Assembly (NCBI GenBank): GCA_907164885.2
Contig: OU015494.1
Coordinates: 62,001-126,000 of the forward strand
Origin: Dolomedes plantarius
Lineage: Eukaryota; Arthropoda; Arachnida; Araneae; Dolomedidae
Direction of reading: 5' to 3'
Length of the DNA: 64,000 nucleotides
Position 1 is the first letter of the stretch; every line of letters starts with the position of its first letter. The notes under the pieces are model-generated. The model was given only the letters and a program-made list of their open reading frames with translations, ran no database searches and was not told the origin of the DNA. Both the position numbers and the translations under genes were made by a program. This document shows positions 1 through 12,285 of the stretch, in pieces.

Positions 1-240
1 ATGAATGCAACTAATTATGCTCAAAGAAAATCCCTTTAATTATTTATGATATATGTAATTAAATAAATGTTGTTGTTCTATCGTAATTTGCTAAAAAGTT
101 TTCTCTGTAAACAATTTTCTACTAGTCCCTAAATAATTCCTTAAGGAAAAGTGAAAAATTATAACAAAAACTGAAATCCCATATGATAAAAGTGAGAGAT
201 ATAGTACTAAATGAAAAGTACATATTTCTTGTTGCTAATG
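1..240. other. No recognisable feature
   Basis: AT-rich sequence upstream of the first SINE. I see no gene, terminal repeat or RNA signal. Confidence 0.5.
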
Positions 241-582
241 CCCCCTGGTTGGAGGTTCCATTCACCAGGCCCTAATAGACTATTGGGCTGAAAGGGGGGG
301 GGCTCCTGATTTGAATTAGCACCACAAGGGTCGCAGTCCTACTTGGATAAATGACCGGCCCCGTAATTTTGAACCGAGTCAAGTGACGAGACCGGAACAC
401 TTGACCCCGTACCTCCAGAGGTAAATTTGAGAACTTGGAGGACATTGCAGCCAAGATCTATTTTACGTGCCCCGGCCACCATTAGTGAACACTACGGTGA
501 ATTTGGAACGACGAGCATCGAACCAGGGACGTTCAGATCACTGACTCGCTGCTCTTGCCAACTGGGCCACCGCACGCTTCAA
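241..582 (-). repeat. tRNA-derived SINE
   Basis: On the minus strand the unit opens near 578 with a tRNA-like head. An A-box-like TGGCCCAGTTGG is followed about 40 bases later by a B-box-like GGTTCGATGCT (plus strand about 520-570), the internal RNA polymerase III promoter layout of tRNA-derived SINEs. A body of about 250 bases follows and ends near the G-rich run at 293-303. No tRNA cloverleaf completes, so it is not a functional tRNA gene. The exact ends are inferred because no second copy lies in the window. Confidence 0.6.
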
Positions 583-1145
583 AGTACATATTTATCAATA
601 GTATGCCTGTTTTATAAACACAATGTCTAAAACTAGAGTGGTTAAGATTACACTTACAACCAACATCTTAGCAACCAAATTAGCAACCAAGTAAGAGAAA
701 CTCAAAAATAAATAACTGAGTAGACTACTAGGAAAGCTTTTATCAGGTTGAGATCCCGGGTGCTAAAACATCCCAAGAAAATTTTCCTCTTAGATGAAAT
801 TTCTAGAGGGCGTTCAACACACATACACTCACAACTTCTGAAATCCACGATACAGAGATTAAGAAGCTGTGAAATTTTATTTAGTATTTTTCCCTCAGGA
901 GGAAATGACAGATAATAGTGTGATACATTGATTTTTTTGTTCCTACCATTATAAATGTAACCTCAGAAGTTACAGTTAATTACTTGGGTTTGGTTAAATT
1001 AGCGAGTCTAAATTATAAATTTAAAAATTTTATGTTATCAGACATCATGACAGTAACACATTCCATTAGTTTAAGTGAGTCAGTCCTCCATAGTCTTTAT
1101 CCATATGTACAAAAATGCCAGTATCCTACCAACTAAAAGCTCTAA
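583..1145. other. No recognisable feature
   Basis: AT-rich spacer between the SINE and the Tc1 element. No reading frame or repeat I can name. Confidence 0.5.
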
Positions 1146-1147
1146 TA

Positions 1148-2556
1148 CACTGCTGGCCACTGTAAATGCAACACCCTGAAGGAAACATGCAAATAACATA
1201 AATTTACAACATGCATTAGCGGAGGTGAGATATGCAAATGATTAGAATTTCAGCGCAGACGCACATCAAGCGAGCCTGTGGCGCCACTTCAAAGCGCTAT
1301 TTAAGGCTTGGAGATTTCAACGATTTCAAGTTCGGCAATTGTGTTTTTCTTGTGGTTTTTTAAAAAAAAACGATCAATTATGCCTCGTCGAAAACAGCGA
1401 TCATCTTTTGATCAAGTATCCGAGTTCGACAGAGGAAGGATAGTCGCCTACCGAGATTGCGGATTATCTTTCAGGGAAATCGGTAGTCGTGTTGAACGAA
1501 ACCAAACAACTGTATTGCGGATATGTGATCGTTGGATGCAGGAGGGTACGACGGACCGGAGTGTTCGATCGCATCCACCTCAGCGCACAACTTCACGTGA
1601 TAACAGGCAAATTGTGCGCATGGCAGTGACGGATCGCTCAGTCACATCACGAACCATAGCACATCATATGCAGTCTGTAACGAATCATCCAGTGTCTGCG
1701 CGTACCATTCGACGCCGTTTACAGCAGAGTGGTCTGTCCGCAAGACGTCCATTGCTTTGTCTACCCTTGACGCAGAACCACAGACGTCTCCGCCGCCAAT
1801 GGTGCGATGACAGAAGGATGTGGACGGCAGAATGGAATGAAATTGTCTCTACTGACGAGTCACGCTTCTGTCTGCAACACCACGATGGTCGCATTCGAGT
1901 CTGGAGACACCGTGAAGAGAGGATGCTGAACAGCTGCGTTATGCACCGCCACACTGGTCCTGCACCGGGTATTATGGTATGGGGCGGTATTGGATATCAC
2001 TCTTGCACACCTCTAGTACGCATTGCCGGTACTTTAAACAGCCAGCGCTACATCTCCGAGGTGTTGGAGCCAGTTGTCCTTCCTTACTTTCAGGGCTTGC
2101 CCACAGCCATATTTCAACAGGATAATGCGCGACCACACATGGCACGCATTGTCCAACAGTTCTTCGTCAATCGCCATATTGAATTGCTTCCCTGGCCGCC
2201 TCGCTCTCCGGATCTTTCGCCGATAGAAAACATGTGGTCCATGGTTGCTCTACGATTGACCCAGATTCCATCCCCAGCTGCCACAGCAGATCAACTTTGG
2301 CAACGTATGGAAGCTGCTTGGTCTGCTGTACCCCAAGAACTCATCCAAAGTCTCTTTGAATCAATGCCGAGGCGTGTGGCAGCGGTGATCTCCAGCAATG
2401 GCGGCTACTCTGGCTACTGATTTTGGCAGGAACCACACTTCACAGAAATCTATAAATTTAATCATTTGATTCTTGGTCAACATGTTATCTACAAAATAAA
2501 TTTTGTTGTGATATCTCTTGTCTTTCTTGGTGTTGCAATTTGGGTGGCCAGCAGTG
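1148..2556 (+). mobile_element. Tc1-like DNA transposon, copy 1 (complete)
   Basis: The element is bounded by terminal inverted repeats that begin CACTGCTGGCCAC at both ends. About 26 of the first 30 bases match when one end is reverse complemented. It is flanked by the TA target duplication at 1146-1147 and 2557-2558, the standard Tc1/mariner signature. It is 1409 bp and holds one uninterrupted transposase frame. A second copy with the same ends lies at 23997-25454, which confirms both borders. Both ends, the target site and an intact catalytic triad are present, so this copy could still be mobile. Whether it is expressed cannot be seen here. Confidence 0.93.
1380..2420 (+). CDS. Tc1-family transposase, DD34E
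   Basis: A 346-residue protein, the usual size for Tc1 transposases, which cut and paste the element at TA sites in the nucleus. The N-terminal 110 residues form the paired-type helix-turn-helix region that binds the terminal repeats, with a basic MPRRKQR start. The catalytic triad is visible: D159 in STDES, D248 in QQDNARPH and E283 in SPIENMW, giving 34 residues between the last two (DD34E). I chose the ATG at 1380 over an in-frame upstream codon at 1308 because the related copy at 24278 begins at the same place. The frame has no stops. It is the only long intact DNA-transposon gene in the window. Confidence 0.92.
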   Translation: MPRRKQRSSFDQVSEFDRGRIVAYRDCGLSFREIGSRVERNQTTVLRICDRWMQEGTTDRSVRSHPPQRTTSRDNRQIVRMAVTDRSVTSRTIAHHMQSVTNHPVSARTIRRRLQQSGLSARRPLLCLPLTQNHRRLRRQWCDDRRMWTAEWNEIVSTDESRFCLQHHDGRIRVWRHREERMLNSCVMHRHTGPAPGIMVWGGIGYHSCTPLVRIAGTLNSQRYISEVLEPVVLPYFQGLPTAIFQQDNARPHMARIVQQFFVNRHIELLPWPPRSPDLSPIENMWSMVALRLTQIPSPAATADQLWQRMEAAWSAVPQELIQSLFESMPRRVAAVISSNGGYSGY

Positions 2557-2558
2557 TA

Positions 2559-5358
2559 TTAACACAAAAAGAAAACATTCTACAGGGGTTTCCATATTAT
2601 TTCCAAATGCATAAAAGTGATCAGGTAGGTACGTTTGCGAAAAAAAAAACAAAAAAAAGCGAGTAATACAAAAGCTGGTGGTCAGTGAAACATCTCTTCA
2701 CAACTGGAAAATCGCATAGAGGAGTGTTCTTATGGGAGGAGGCTACTCGCCAGTTTTAGAATTTGCCCACCTTATCACAGACTGTTTGCAGGAGAGTAAC
2801 GTAATGGCAAAACGACAGTGTAATGAAGCGCTTTAAAAAAAATTAAAATTAATATTTTAAGAGAAAATAAAAAGTTTGAAAGCTTGATTCATTACATTTT
2901 GTATGCAAGGTCGGTAACGTCTTTAATGCCGACGTAATTATAGGGCAAAGTGTTTGTCGGGAACATTAGCCAATTTACGAAGGTTTTATGAGCCTAGCGT
3001 ATGTGGGATCCGTGATTCCAGACGCAGATAAGCTGTGGATGGCACCACTTGTGACATTATGCAACAATGACACTTTGGGGGAGATTGATAGCGGGGTTCG
3101 TTGGTAAACCACGAGGGTTAGCGGTTTGTCTTGCGGGTGGTCATCAGCTGTTTGGATTATAGCGTAAGAGGGCGTTTTTGATCAAGAATGAGGGCAGCAA
3201 ATGAGAGGCTTGTAGGTGTTGGGACTTAACAAATAAAAAAGTCGAGAGTTTCCTGAATGGCTAGTGAAGTGATTCCGGAGGCGGGAACTGTGAGAAAATT
3301 AAAATAAATGAAGTGAGTTTTTTTGGAGAAATAAAAAAGAAGTCGGTCAGTCCAGGAGGTTTTCCCTGGGGTCGGCTGAAAAAAAACCTATCCCTGTTGG
3401 TTTTGCCCCAAGAGTACGGTGGAATATTCCCGGAGCAAAAATAAAATTAAGGGGGTTTGATGCGACGGAGCTCGGTGGATCATGTCCCGAGAAAGAAAGC
3501 ACGTGTGGAGAAACGAGTGGTAGCTGAGCCCGAATCCAAAATAAAGAGGGATAGCAGAGAAGATTGCCTCCAGTACGCCTACAGTTAAAGCTAACCCCAG
3601 CGTGGAGGAGTCCCCCATCAATCTAAAGAGAAACTACAGAGTGCAAACTGACGTCACGGAAAGAGTCCCTACCAGTGTTATCACAGAACCCGAAAGTCGC
3701 TTTCAGCTGAAAGACGTGAGTGTTTTTATTTGATTTATTTAGTTCAGATCCCGCGTTTGCCTTTTGATAGTTAGTGTAAGTTTCACGGATTTGAAGATAT
3801 CGTGTACTAATTTGGATAGGAGCTTTTAGAATTTTTTGTAGTTTGTATTTACGCTCCCTTAATCAGAAGTCAAACTAAATTGAACCCTGTTGATAGTGAA
3901 CAGAGCAGCTATGATATAAATTAAAATTTGATGAAATAAACTGTAAATAATATGTAACTGTAAATAAACTATAATTTTGTGTTTAAGAAAACTTGCTTTC
4001 ATCAATGAGTTGATTTCCGTTTTGTATGAAGAAAGATTGTAGGTTAAGCTTAAATAATGTGTTCGTAGGCCAATTTTGTCCAGAGCCTTGGGTGTTATTC
4101 AACCAAATATCTAAACACAACGCACCCAACTACCCTTTTAATAACATAAGTACTACCACAATTAAATACGAATTCACGCCCAAATCAAATAAAGTCAGGA
4201 CAGGCCCTATACGACAGACAGCTTTCTTTGATATTCTCGAGCTAAAGAGCTGACGCAAAACTCGAAAGGAAGCATGCGGCTAAATTTCAGTTTTAAATGC
4301 TGAGGATAACCAAACACACTTGAGATCTGGACTGCCTTTCATTTATTTCATAATTTCCAAAATACATGACGTATGAAACCATAAAAAGATTGAACATGTT
4401 CACTTATAGATGTCCTGGCACACTGAAAGATTATGAAACACATCCATTTATAATAACTGAACCCATTAGATCAGAGTAATTCTAACTGAGATCATTTTCA
4501 AACTTTTATTGTTAACTGTCTGCGCATTTGAAGATAACTGTTTATGTTAAATTAATTAAACTCTGAGGCTCCCAAAATACAAAATCATTTAAGCATACTT
4601 TTGATAGATCAGTGAATACTTATAACATTTTCTGGGAAAGCTTACGATATCACATGAAACATAACTCAAATGATTATTTTAAATATTTAACACACTAGTT
4701 AAAACAGATTTGTCGTTAATTAAAATTTAACTTAGGATTCTAAAAGCTTATAAAATTTTCACGGCTTACGTATCTTAAAAATTCCTTTAATAGAGAACTA
4801 TAATTCATTTAATAGTATCCTTTGATAATAAACAAAGGATTGTTCACTATCCAAATTGTGATGAATGCTAAACATTATGCATCACAAGTCTCTTAATAAT
4901 AGTCTATTTAATATATGTATAACATTTACTGAAGTGATAAACTTTACCGCATCTTAAAAAATATATTTTGCAAAATATATCAACAAATTCAGTATCTTAT
5001 AATGATAATGCAGCAAAGGAATTTTATATAATTTATAAACACAATATTAAATGTTGTGTTACAACAATATCTTAATTTGATCCAGATTATTAATATAATT
5101 CTTAAAAAGATAATAGTTTCAAAGGGAATCAATTTTATCATACTTCCGTTGATTGACACCGGTTATCACTGACAAATTTAATATTTATTCCCTAGTTTTC
5201 CAGCTATTAATTCCTGTTTAAATTCTGGGGAAAACATAATACATCAAATGGTAAAAATCAGTTGGACGTTTTGATAACACATGCTATGTTAAATCTATAC
5301 AGAAACAAAAAAAAAAGAAATATTTTTTTAGTTTGTTAATTCGCATGAATATAACGAA
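2559..5358. other. Gene-less AT-rich stretch
   Basis: About 2.8 kb with only short chance reading frames. Base composition is more GC-rich at 2900-3720 than at 3720-5340, where long A/T runs dominate. No terminal repeats, coding motifs or RNA genes were recognised. Confidence 0.5.
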
Positions 5359-5614
5359 GACCGGTGGCGTAGTGGTTAAAAGCGTCAAGCTGCTATCCCA
5401 CAGGTCCAGGGTTCAACCCTGTGACTGGGCAAGGTCGACTCAGCTTTTCATCCCTTCAGTGGGTCGATAAAGCATGCTTGGGAACTAAACTCTGGGTCCC
5501 ACGTCAGGTTGACCACCTGACTGAGACATATGCTGTATGGCACCCCAAGCCCACGGTTACGGGCGGAGATGGGTACCGCCGGCCCAGGTCCACATCCGAT
5601 TGTTGCGCCGTGAG
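5359..5614 (+). repeat. tRNA-derived SINE
   Basis: The left end carries an A-box TGGCGTAGTGG at 5365-5375 and a B-box GGTTCAACCCT at 5410-5420, spaced as in a tRNA gene. A GC-rich body follows to about 5612, where AT-rich flank resumes. This is the structure of a pol III-transcribed tRNA-derived SINE. The tRNA part does not fold into a complete tRNA. The body differs from the other three SINEs here. Confidence 0.65.
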
Positions 5615-6620
5615 TTTTTATAACAATATAACAATAGCTATTTTAGCTAGTACATGTGCTGTCCCATTTGAAAAGTTATTTAAGAAGATATCATCATTTA
5701 CTGACAAGCTTATCAAATTTTCAACAACACAAACCTGGAGATTTTATAGTAAAAAACTCGAATTTTTTTTTCCCATTTTAATTCTTAAATGTTAAAATTA
5801 CCGTAAATATCATTACAATCTTCAGAAAACTGTGACAGCTCATGCTATTGCATGTTATTGAAGTAAAAATAAAATAACTAGAAGCAATATTGGGGCAGTA
5901 TTAAAAGAAAAAAAAATGCCCAACAGTTTGGTGGAGTTTATAGCGCAAGGTCCAAGATAGGACATAAAGCGTCATCTGCCGAACAGAGAGTACCGCAACT
6001 TCCGCTCCCCATAAACATTAGCCTATGAATTACCAATCGGAGACAGGACAGGTTAAGGAACGTTGTCCGTTCGTTTTATAATTACTTTTTTTATGTTGTC
6101 ATTCTTATAATTTATCACAGAGGCACTAGGCTATACATGTTGCGGTACCAAAAATATGAAACTAGGCTTCTAGATACTTTGCAAGTTTCAAAATGCGTAA
6201 TGATGTCTTCCGCTTGCGTATATGATTCTCAAGAGTTTCCACTTTCAAACGTTCCCGTCGAAAATTCAACACCATTCGGATGCGCCACACGTTCTAAATT
6301 GTATTCATTGAGAAACGCGATGTACAATATTACGACAATGAAGCTCATTTTAATTGTACTGGAATGCTTCGGGAAGATTCCTTACGCGCCAAATTGAAGA
6401 ACAGTGTCTAACCTCGGAACTACTAGTTGGCAATGTTTGGATAGGATTGCCTGTGGTTGGAAAACTAAAACCGAATTTTTGTTCCAAGCTAACAGCGATT
6501 TCAGGCTCTTAACTTCCGGTTAGTTAGCTAAGCTATTTTTTCATAGTACACGGCCTAGATATGTTCCGGAAAAGTTGGCCGTATAGCTGTATAACGAATC
6601 AAATTGTTTTGATACAAACC
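5615..6620. other. Unassigned stretch
   Basis: No coding motif recognised. A short frame at 6137-6397 has no familiar features and I do not call it a gene. A sequence related to the motif at 39392 occurs at 5968-5984. Confidence 0.4.
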
Positions 6621-6880
6621 TGTTACGCTTCTGAGCGGCCGAGAGGAGGCGTGGTCGCTATTTAAAGTACTCCTTTTTTTATTTCAGGGAACTGGAAACA
6701 GGAGAGTTTGGTGGAATTCAGTTTCTGTTCTGTTTAATGCGTGTTTGTATTCGTTCGTGTAAATTTTGTAAAATAAATGTTTCATGTGAACCTGGATGCT
6801 CTTTTGTTTAAAAGACGAGAGCCGGCATTCTCGGATAATGTTTACTAAGACTCATCCAATGGGCGTCATTCAACGTTACA
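6621..6880 (+). repeat. Possible solo LTR
   Basis: A 260-base block begins TGTTACG and ends CGTTACA, so its ends are near-inverted TG...CA repeats. It contains a TATA-like TATTTAAA near 6659 and an AATAAA near 6772 in the order expected of an LTR. No second copy and no clear target duplication are visible. The call rests on end structure and signal order only and may be wrong. Confidence 0.3.
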
Positions 6881-7245
6881 ATGTAAGTACCCTTTTCGGA
6901 AATTTCTTTTAGTGTACGTTGTAACAAAACCCATACAAATTTAATTGGATCGGTTCCAATGTTTTATAAATAATATAGTTTTTTGTTCATAAAGCATTTT
7001 ATTATTTTATTTCCTAAAATAATGTTTACATAAAAATAAAAGTACAAAACAATATAATAATAAACAGAAATAAAAAAAAATAAACATATAAACAAAAAGC
7101 AAAAGAATTTATATGCACATATGTATACATATAATAAAAAACATAAAATGTTTAAAAGCTTTTTTGAATGTGATGACGAAAATTACCATGAAGAATCACT
7201 ACGCTTTAATAGGCTGCCGTCATCACTTTCCGCTGTAGTGGCTAT

Positions 7246-7498
7246 TGTAACGAAATGTTCGAATTCAAGGGGTATCTAACTAATCTAAAATCAATGGTTG
7301 CATCGATAGATGAAATGAATGATCTAACAAGAGTTCTATAGACGACACTGAATTTATTTACAAATTTACAACACTTAAAGGTCTACAAAATGCCACTAAT
7401 CTAAGAGCCATGTTTACATGGCGGAGTCGCAGTTTCAACTGCCCAAAATTCTAAACACGGTGGGGGAGCTGCCATCGACGTCAACACATTTCGTCACA
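7246..7498 (-). repeat. BEL/Pao 3' LTR
   Basis: 253 bp, nearly identical to 13368-13619. It starts TGTAACGAAATG and ends TTTCGTCACA on the plus strand. The bases just inside it (7499-7508) read as a polypurine tract on the coding strand, marking this as the 3' LTR. Confidence 0.93.
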
Positions 7499-7938
7499 CT
7501 CCCCACCTGAACTCCATGAGTTCACTCTTTATTTATACATCCATACAAGTCTACAGTGTGGTTCAGTTAGTCAAATTTCAATTCTAGATATTTAACACAT
7601 GAATGTTAAATTCAAATCAAATAATCAAAAATGAATCATTATAAACAAATATGCAAATTGTAAATTAAAGTTTTAAATTAAGAAAGGTTAAATCAACAAA
7701 CTAAATTTTAAGTTCACTAAATAAAGAAGAAGAAGAATAACAATCAAATATAAAATAATGAAAATACTTACAATTACTTACTATTACAAATTCTTACAAA
7801 TTAAAAAATGTTCTTGAATATCTACTAGAATTAAAACACAAATAAGACAAATTAATCAACTAAATAAAGAAATTTCTAAATACTCAACAGTTAAAAAATT
7901 GTTCTGATTAAATAGATGCTGGAACAAAATCTAAAAGT

Positions 7939-8235
7939 CTAAAGTTCGTTCACTTCGAGTGGGTACAAAAGTTGTATGGGCTTTCTAAACAGTCCCTTTG
8001 AGGTTTTCACCATACAATCCCGAACATGTCCATCTCTTCCCGTAAACGATTCATGAATGACACCCAAGTCCCACAGGAGTTTGGACTTCGATGTTCCGTC
8101 AATCAGGACAACTTGCCCAATTTTCATATCCTTAGAGGATTCAGTAGTTTTGAATTGGTACGCAGTTTTCAAATTCAGTAAGTACTGATTCTTCCATTTC
8201 TTCCAGATTTGTTTGAGAAGTTGTGTTTGGTACAT
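7939..8235 (-). pseudogene. BEL/Pao pol C-terminal fragment (DUF5641-like)
   Basis: This 98-codon open stretch encodes the tail of the BEL polyprotein, after the integrase core. It matches the family's C-terminal domain, with a WKKW motif and VVLIDG followed by HPGRDG-like residues (here FTGRDGHVR). It overlaps the preceding fragment in another frame. The shift lies near 8235-8245 at a GAAGAAAGA run. It ends in a stop at 7939, about 440 bases before the 3' LTR. Confidence 0.82.
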
Positions 8236-10004
8236 CTTTCTTCGGTTAAACCTTCTCTAGATGTATTTTCTAGTTCTATGAAGTTTATTGGAAATTCATT
8301 TTCATTTCTTCCAAAGTTTAAGAAATGAGACGGTGTTGAAGGCGAAGGTTCATTTAAACAATCGTTAGCGTACGTCAGTGGTCTCATGTTCACAACTACT
8401 TCTACTTCTGCCACAACAGTAGATAATTCTTCAAAGTTCAATAAAGCGCGACCTAGTACTTTTCTCAACGGTTCTTTCACTGACCTTACCAAACGTTCAT
8501 AGAACCCTCCCCACCATGGGGATCGTTCTGCAATAAATTTCCATGTAATGCCCTGTGAAGAAAGGTAATCTCGTAGCTCATGGTTCAATAATATTTCGGA
8601 AATGTTTCGCAGTTCTCTACTGGCCCTTTTAAATGCTTTCGCATTATCAGAGTATACGATGGAATAATTTCCTCTTCTAGCCACATATCTTCTAAAAGCC
8701 AGCAAAAAACATTTAGTCGACATCGCGGTCACCAATTCTAAGTGTATCGCTCTGGTGACAGCGCAAGTGAAAAGTGCTATGTAAGACTTCACTGTTCCCG
8801 TTTCATTTTTTACATAAATCGGTCCGGCGAAATCAACGCCGCAAATGTTAAAAGGAGGCGTTTGAGATATTCGATCTTTGGGTAAAGGGGCTGTTATTTG
8901 GTCAGCAGGTTTTGCCGAATACTTCCTACAAATCAAGCACTTGCCAATAATCTTCTTTACTAATTGTCGTCCCTTAGGAACCCAAAATTTTTTCCTCATC
9001 TTTGTTAGAGTCAAGGATATACCGCTATGCATTACCTTTTCGTGTTCTCTTTTCACCAACAATTCCGTGAACCTCGAAGTTTTAGGGAGTAGGATCGGTT
9101 GTTTTTCATCAAAGGAGAGGTCTGATTCGGTGAGCCTGCCCTTTATTCTAAGTACTTTCCTGGAGTCTAAAAATGGTACTAATGAGCAGATATACGAATC
9201 AGATTTTACTTTTTGATCATTTTCCAAGTCTGAAATTTCTGAACTAAAGAATTCCTTTTGCGTGTTTCGAATCCAAAACTCTTCAGCTAACTGCATTTCT
9301 TCAGCTGTCAGAGGTCCACGATTTTTAACGGAGTTTTTAAGATTTGTCAAAAATCTCTTCACCCAAGCTGTAACTCTTAAAAGTCTTCTGAGAGTGCTAT
9401 ATTTCGAAATGTCGATAAGTATGTTGTTGGCCACTGCACACCCGAACTGGTATACTTCATTGCTGGTTTTTCGATATTCTAGGTCTTCATCGCTAAATTT
9501 CTTCTCATTTTCCTGTTCTGGCCAGTTTTCTTCAGACATCTTAAGAAAGTGTGGTCCTTCTAACCAAATTGAATCTCTCAAAGTGGAAATATTGGCTCCT
9601 CTTGAGGCTAAATCTGCTTTGTTTACTTTGCCAGGACAAAAATGCCAATTTACTGGTGATGTCAATTTGTTTATTTCTTCAAGGCAATTCTTCACGAAGG
9701 GCTTAAACTTCTTAGGCAAACCTTTGATCCAGTAAAGGGTGATTTTAGAATCAGTCCAAAAATGAGTCTTGCTTTGAATCTCAAACCTGGGATTCATCCT
9801 CAACGCCTTGATGATATGATTGTTCAATCTGGCTGAAAGGAGAGCACCCATCAATTCTAGTCTGGGTAATGTTAATGTTTTTAGAGGTGCTACTCTGGTT
9901 TTGGAAGCCACCAAGATAGATTGAATTCTATTGTCAGTGTAAGTTATGCGTAAATAAGCAACACTGCCATATGCTTTCTTGCTTGCGTCGGAAAAACAGT
10001 GCAA
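8175..10004 (-). pseudogene. BEL/Pao RNase H and integrase fragment
   Basis: A 609-codon open frame covering, in order, the RNase H region (starting at an HCFSDASKKAYG motif), an HHCC zinc-binding domain (His pair near HEKVMHSG, Cys pair in CLICRK) and the integrase core. The core aspartates are in GVDFAGPI and YSDNAKAF and the glutamate is in GFYERLVRSVK. In the live element this part degrades the RNA template and inserts the cDNA. It is joined to the RT fragment only by a frameshift near 10055-10065, and lacks its own start. Confidence 0.9.
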
Positions 10005-10014
10005 TTCGACTGTT

Positions 10015-11559
10015 TCAACTTTGTCTAAATGACTCGAAAAATAATATCTGGGAATTTTTGAATTCCTTTAAACAAGAGATTTCCTTACTCCACTTTTCCC
10101 AAGCGGAATTTAAATCCTCTGGTAGTCTTTCGTCCCAGTGCAATGAACGCGTCCAAATCTCTTGTATCAAGCATTTTGCTTTCAATACGAATGGTCCCAA
10201 GAAACCTACGGGATCAAATATTCTGCCAATAACTTGCAGAAGAAATCGTTTAGTATTTTCTCTTTTTGACAGAAATGTCGTCAAGTCTTCAATATCAAAA
10301 TAAAGAATGTCCTCATCTTTATCCCATGTCATCCCTAATACTTTTAAGGGAGGTTTTGCTGCATCAAAGTCCTTTTGAGTTTCCTCTGTAGTGATACCCT
10401 CCTTAACCCACAAATTTTGTAGTATTTTCGAATTGGTTTGCCACTTATGTAAAATCATTCTCGCATCTTTAAAAATATTAATGCATTCCAAGGAAGTTTT
10501 AAATGCGTGTTCTACGTCTGAATGACCACCAATAATATCATCTACGTATACGCTGTTGTTTAGGATTTCGTATGTTTCAGGATATACTGTTTCAAATTGT
10601 TTCAAATGGTGTCGAATTGTTGCTGCGAGAAGAAAGGGGCTACTGTTTACTCCAAACAATACGCGTGTAAATCTATAAATTGTAGGTGGTTTCAAATCAG
10701 AGCTTAGATCATCTGCGAAAAAAAACCTTGTAACATCCCTATCCTCCTCATCAATTTCTATTTGGAGGAAGGCTTGTTTTATATCTGCTGTGAAAGCAAC
10801 TGGGTGGAGTCTAAAGGATAGAAATAGTTGAACCATATTAGGGAGCAAATTGGGTCCAACATGCAGGCAATCATTCAAAGACATTTCACTGGGAAGATGC
10901 GATGAAGCATCAAAGACGATGCGGAGTTTACTGGTTGTTCTATCGTTACGAATAACTTCCCTATGGGGTAAATAGAATTTAATTTGGTTTTTATCTTCAT
11001 CAATCTTCTGTAAGGGCTCTATAATATTTTGTTCTAAATAGTCATCTAAAACAGATTTATACGAATTAAAAAGATCAGGATCGTTACGAAGTCTGAGTTT
11101 AAGTTGTGAAAAACGTTTCTCCGCGATCACCCTGTTGTCCTGCAATTTATACTTTAGATCCGACCTCCAGGGCAATTTTACCTTGTAACGGGAATTTTTA
11201 TATTTAATTTCGGATTCAAATTTCTTCAAAATATCGTCTTTTGTAGAATCAACAGTTTCATTCTCTGGATTAACCCCTAATCCTTCGAGCGTCAAAAATT
11301 TTTGTAACTGGTCCGAAATTGATTTCTCTTCCACTATAATGTTTAGGGCTACGGAAGATTCTAGAGCATTATCAGTTTTTCCCTGTACACACCATCCAAA
11401 TATTGTTTCAGTGTCTACAAGGGTTTTGTCTAATCTTTCCAAATTTCCCGTTGCTATACTATAGTAATAGTCGGTTCCTATGAGAATGTCTATACCACCT
11501 TTGAATTCAGCTGAGTCAGCCAGTTGTAAATCTTTCAATTTTGACAATATTTTTTCCGA
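10015..11559 (-). pseudogene. BEL/Pao protease-RT fragment
   Basis: About 510 open codons. The start carries the BEL-typical segment with LADS and IDILIGTDYYY that follows the protease. The RT has RIVFDAS, an AFLQIEI motif and the catalytic YVDD box at plus-strand 10537-10548. It copies element RNA into DNA inside virus-like particles. The frame has no ATG. It is cut off from upstream coding by an in-frame TAA at 11560-11562 and from downstream coding by a frameshift near 10060. Confidence 0.92.
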
Positions 11560-12285
11560 TTATAAGTTTGCGGGAGGCAATTCTGAGCTGGTTATCTGAT
11601 CCGTCACAAGTGCTTCTATTTGAATATTAGAATTTTCCTTTTCTCTATTTTCCAATTTTAGACTTACCACATCAAATGTTTGTTGAATGGGTTATTTACC
11701 GCCAAAAGTATAGACTGACAAAGTCTCTTTTCTGATTATTGGGAGCTTTAATTTACGCGAAATATTTTCATTTATAAAAGATCGCATAGATCCACAGTCA
11801 AGTAAAAGCCTTGCTTGTATTGTGCGAGATCTGTGTCTAATTTTAACACCGCAAGTTTGCAACAAAATCGAGGGTGTTTTAAAATGCGAAATTGCAGTAA
11901 AAGCCTGCGTCTCAGAGGCCTTCACTTTCTCTTTGAGCTTTTTTTCGAGTTGGAAACAAATCTCTGAATCATGTCTCTTTTTACATTCCGAACAAGATTG
12001 CTTTGAAACGCAGTCTTTAATCCTGTGCTTGGGCATTAAGCAAAGTAAACATCTGCCCTGTTTAAATAAAATGTCTCTTTTATCAACAACACTAACAGAT
12101 TCGCAAATTTGATTTTTGTGGGTATGTTTTTCTTGTTTGCAGAATATGCAGTAATCATCTGAATTGTTTTGAGATTCGATTTTCGCTGCCGCCATCAATT
12201 GGGCTGCACTTGTAAACACTTTGTTTCTGTTATGTCTTACTGAGAGAGACGGTCTAGAGTCGTTTACACTTTGCGTTCTTTCGAA
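11560..12285 (-). pseudogene. BEL/Pao zinc-knuckle and protease fragment
   Basis: This section encodes cysteine/histidine knuckles (CIFCKQEKHTH, CLLCLMPKHRIKDC, CSECKKRH), then a retropepsin-like active site DCGS at plus-strand 11788-11799. It continues the Gag frame after the homopolymer shift at 12287-12298. In-frame TAA codons at 11692-11694 and 11560-11562 interrupt it. The residues between those stops still read in the same frame as the RT part, so only nonsense changes separate them. Confidence 0.85.

Noticed and set aside
1308..1379. Upstream in-frame start for the Tc1 transposase
   Set aside because: The extension is not conserved in the second copy and the family start is the MPRRKQR-type methionine at 1380.
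5359..5430. A functional tRNA gene
   Set aside because: A and B boxes are present but no full cloverleaf forms, and a SINE body follows.
6137..6397. 86-codon plus-strand gene
   Set aside because: No family resemblance and no flanking gene signals. A chance frame cannot be excluded.
8878..9735. Plus-strand frames of 112 and 157 codons
   Set aside because: They lie antisense to the BEL integrase and RNase H, whose motifs are unambiguous.
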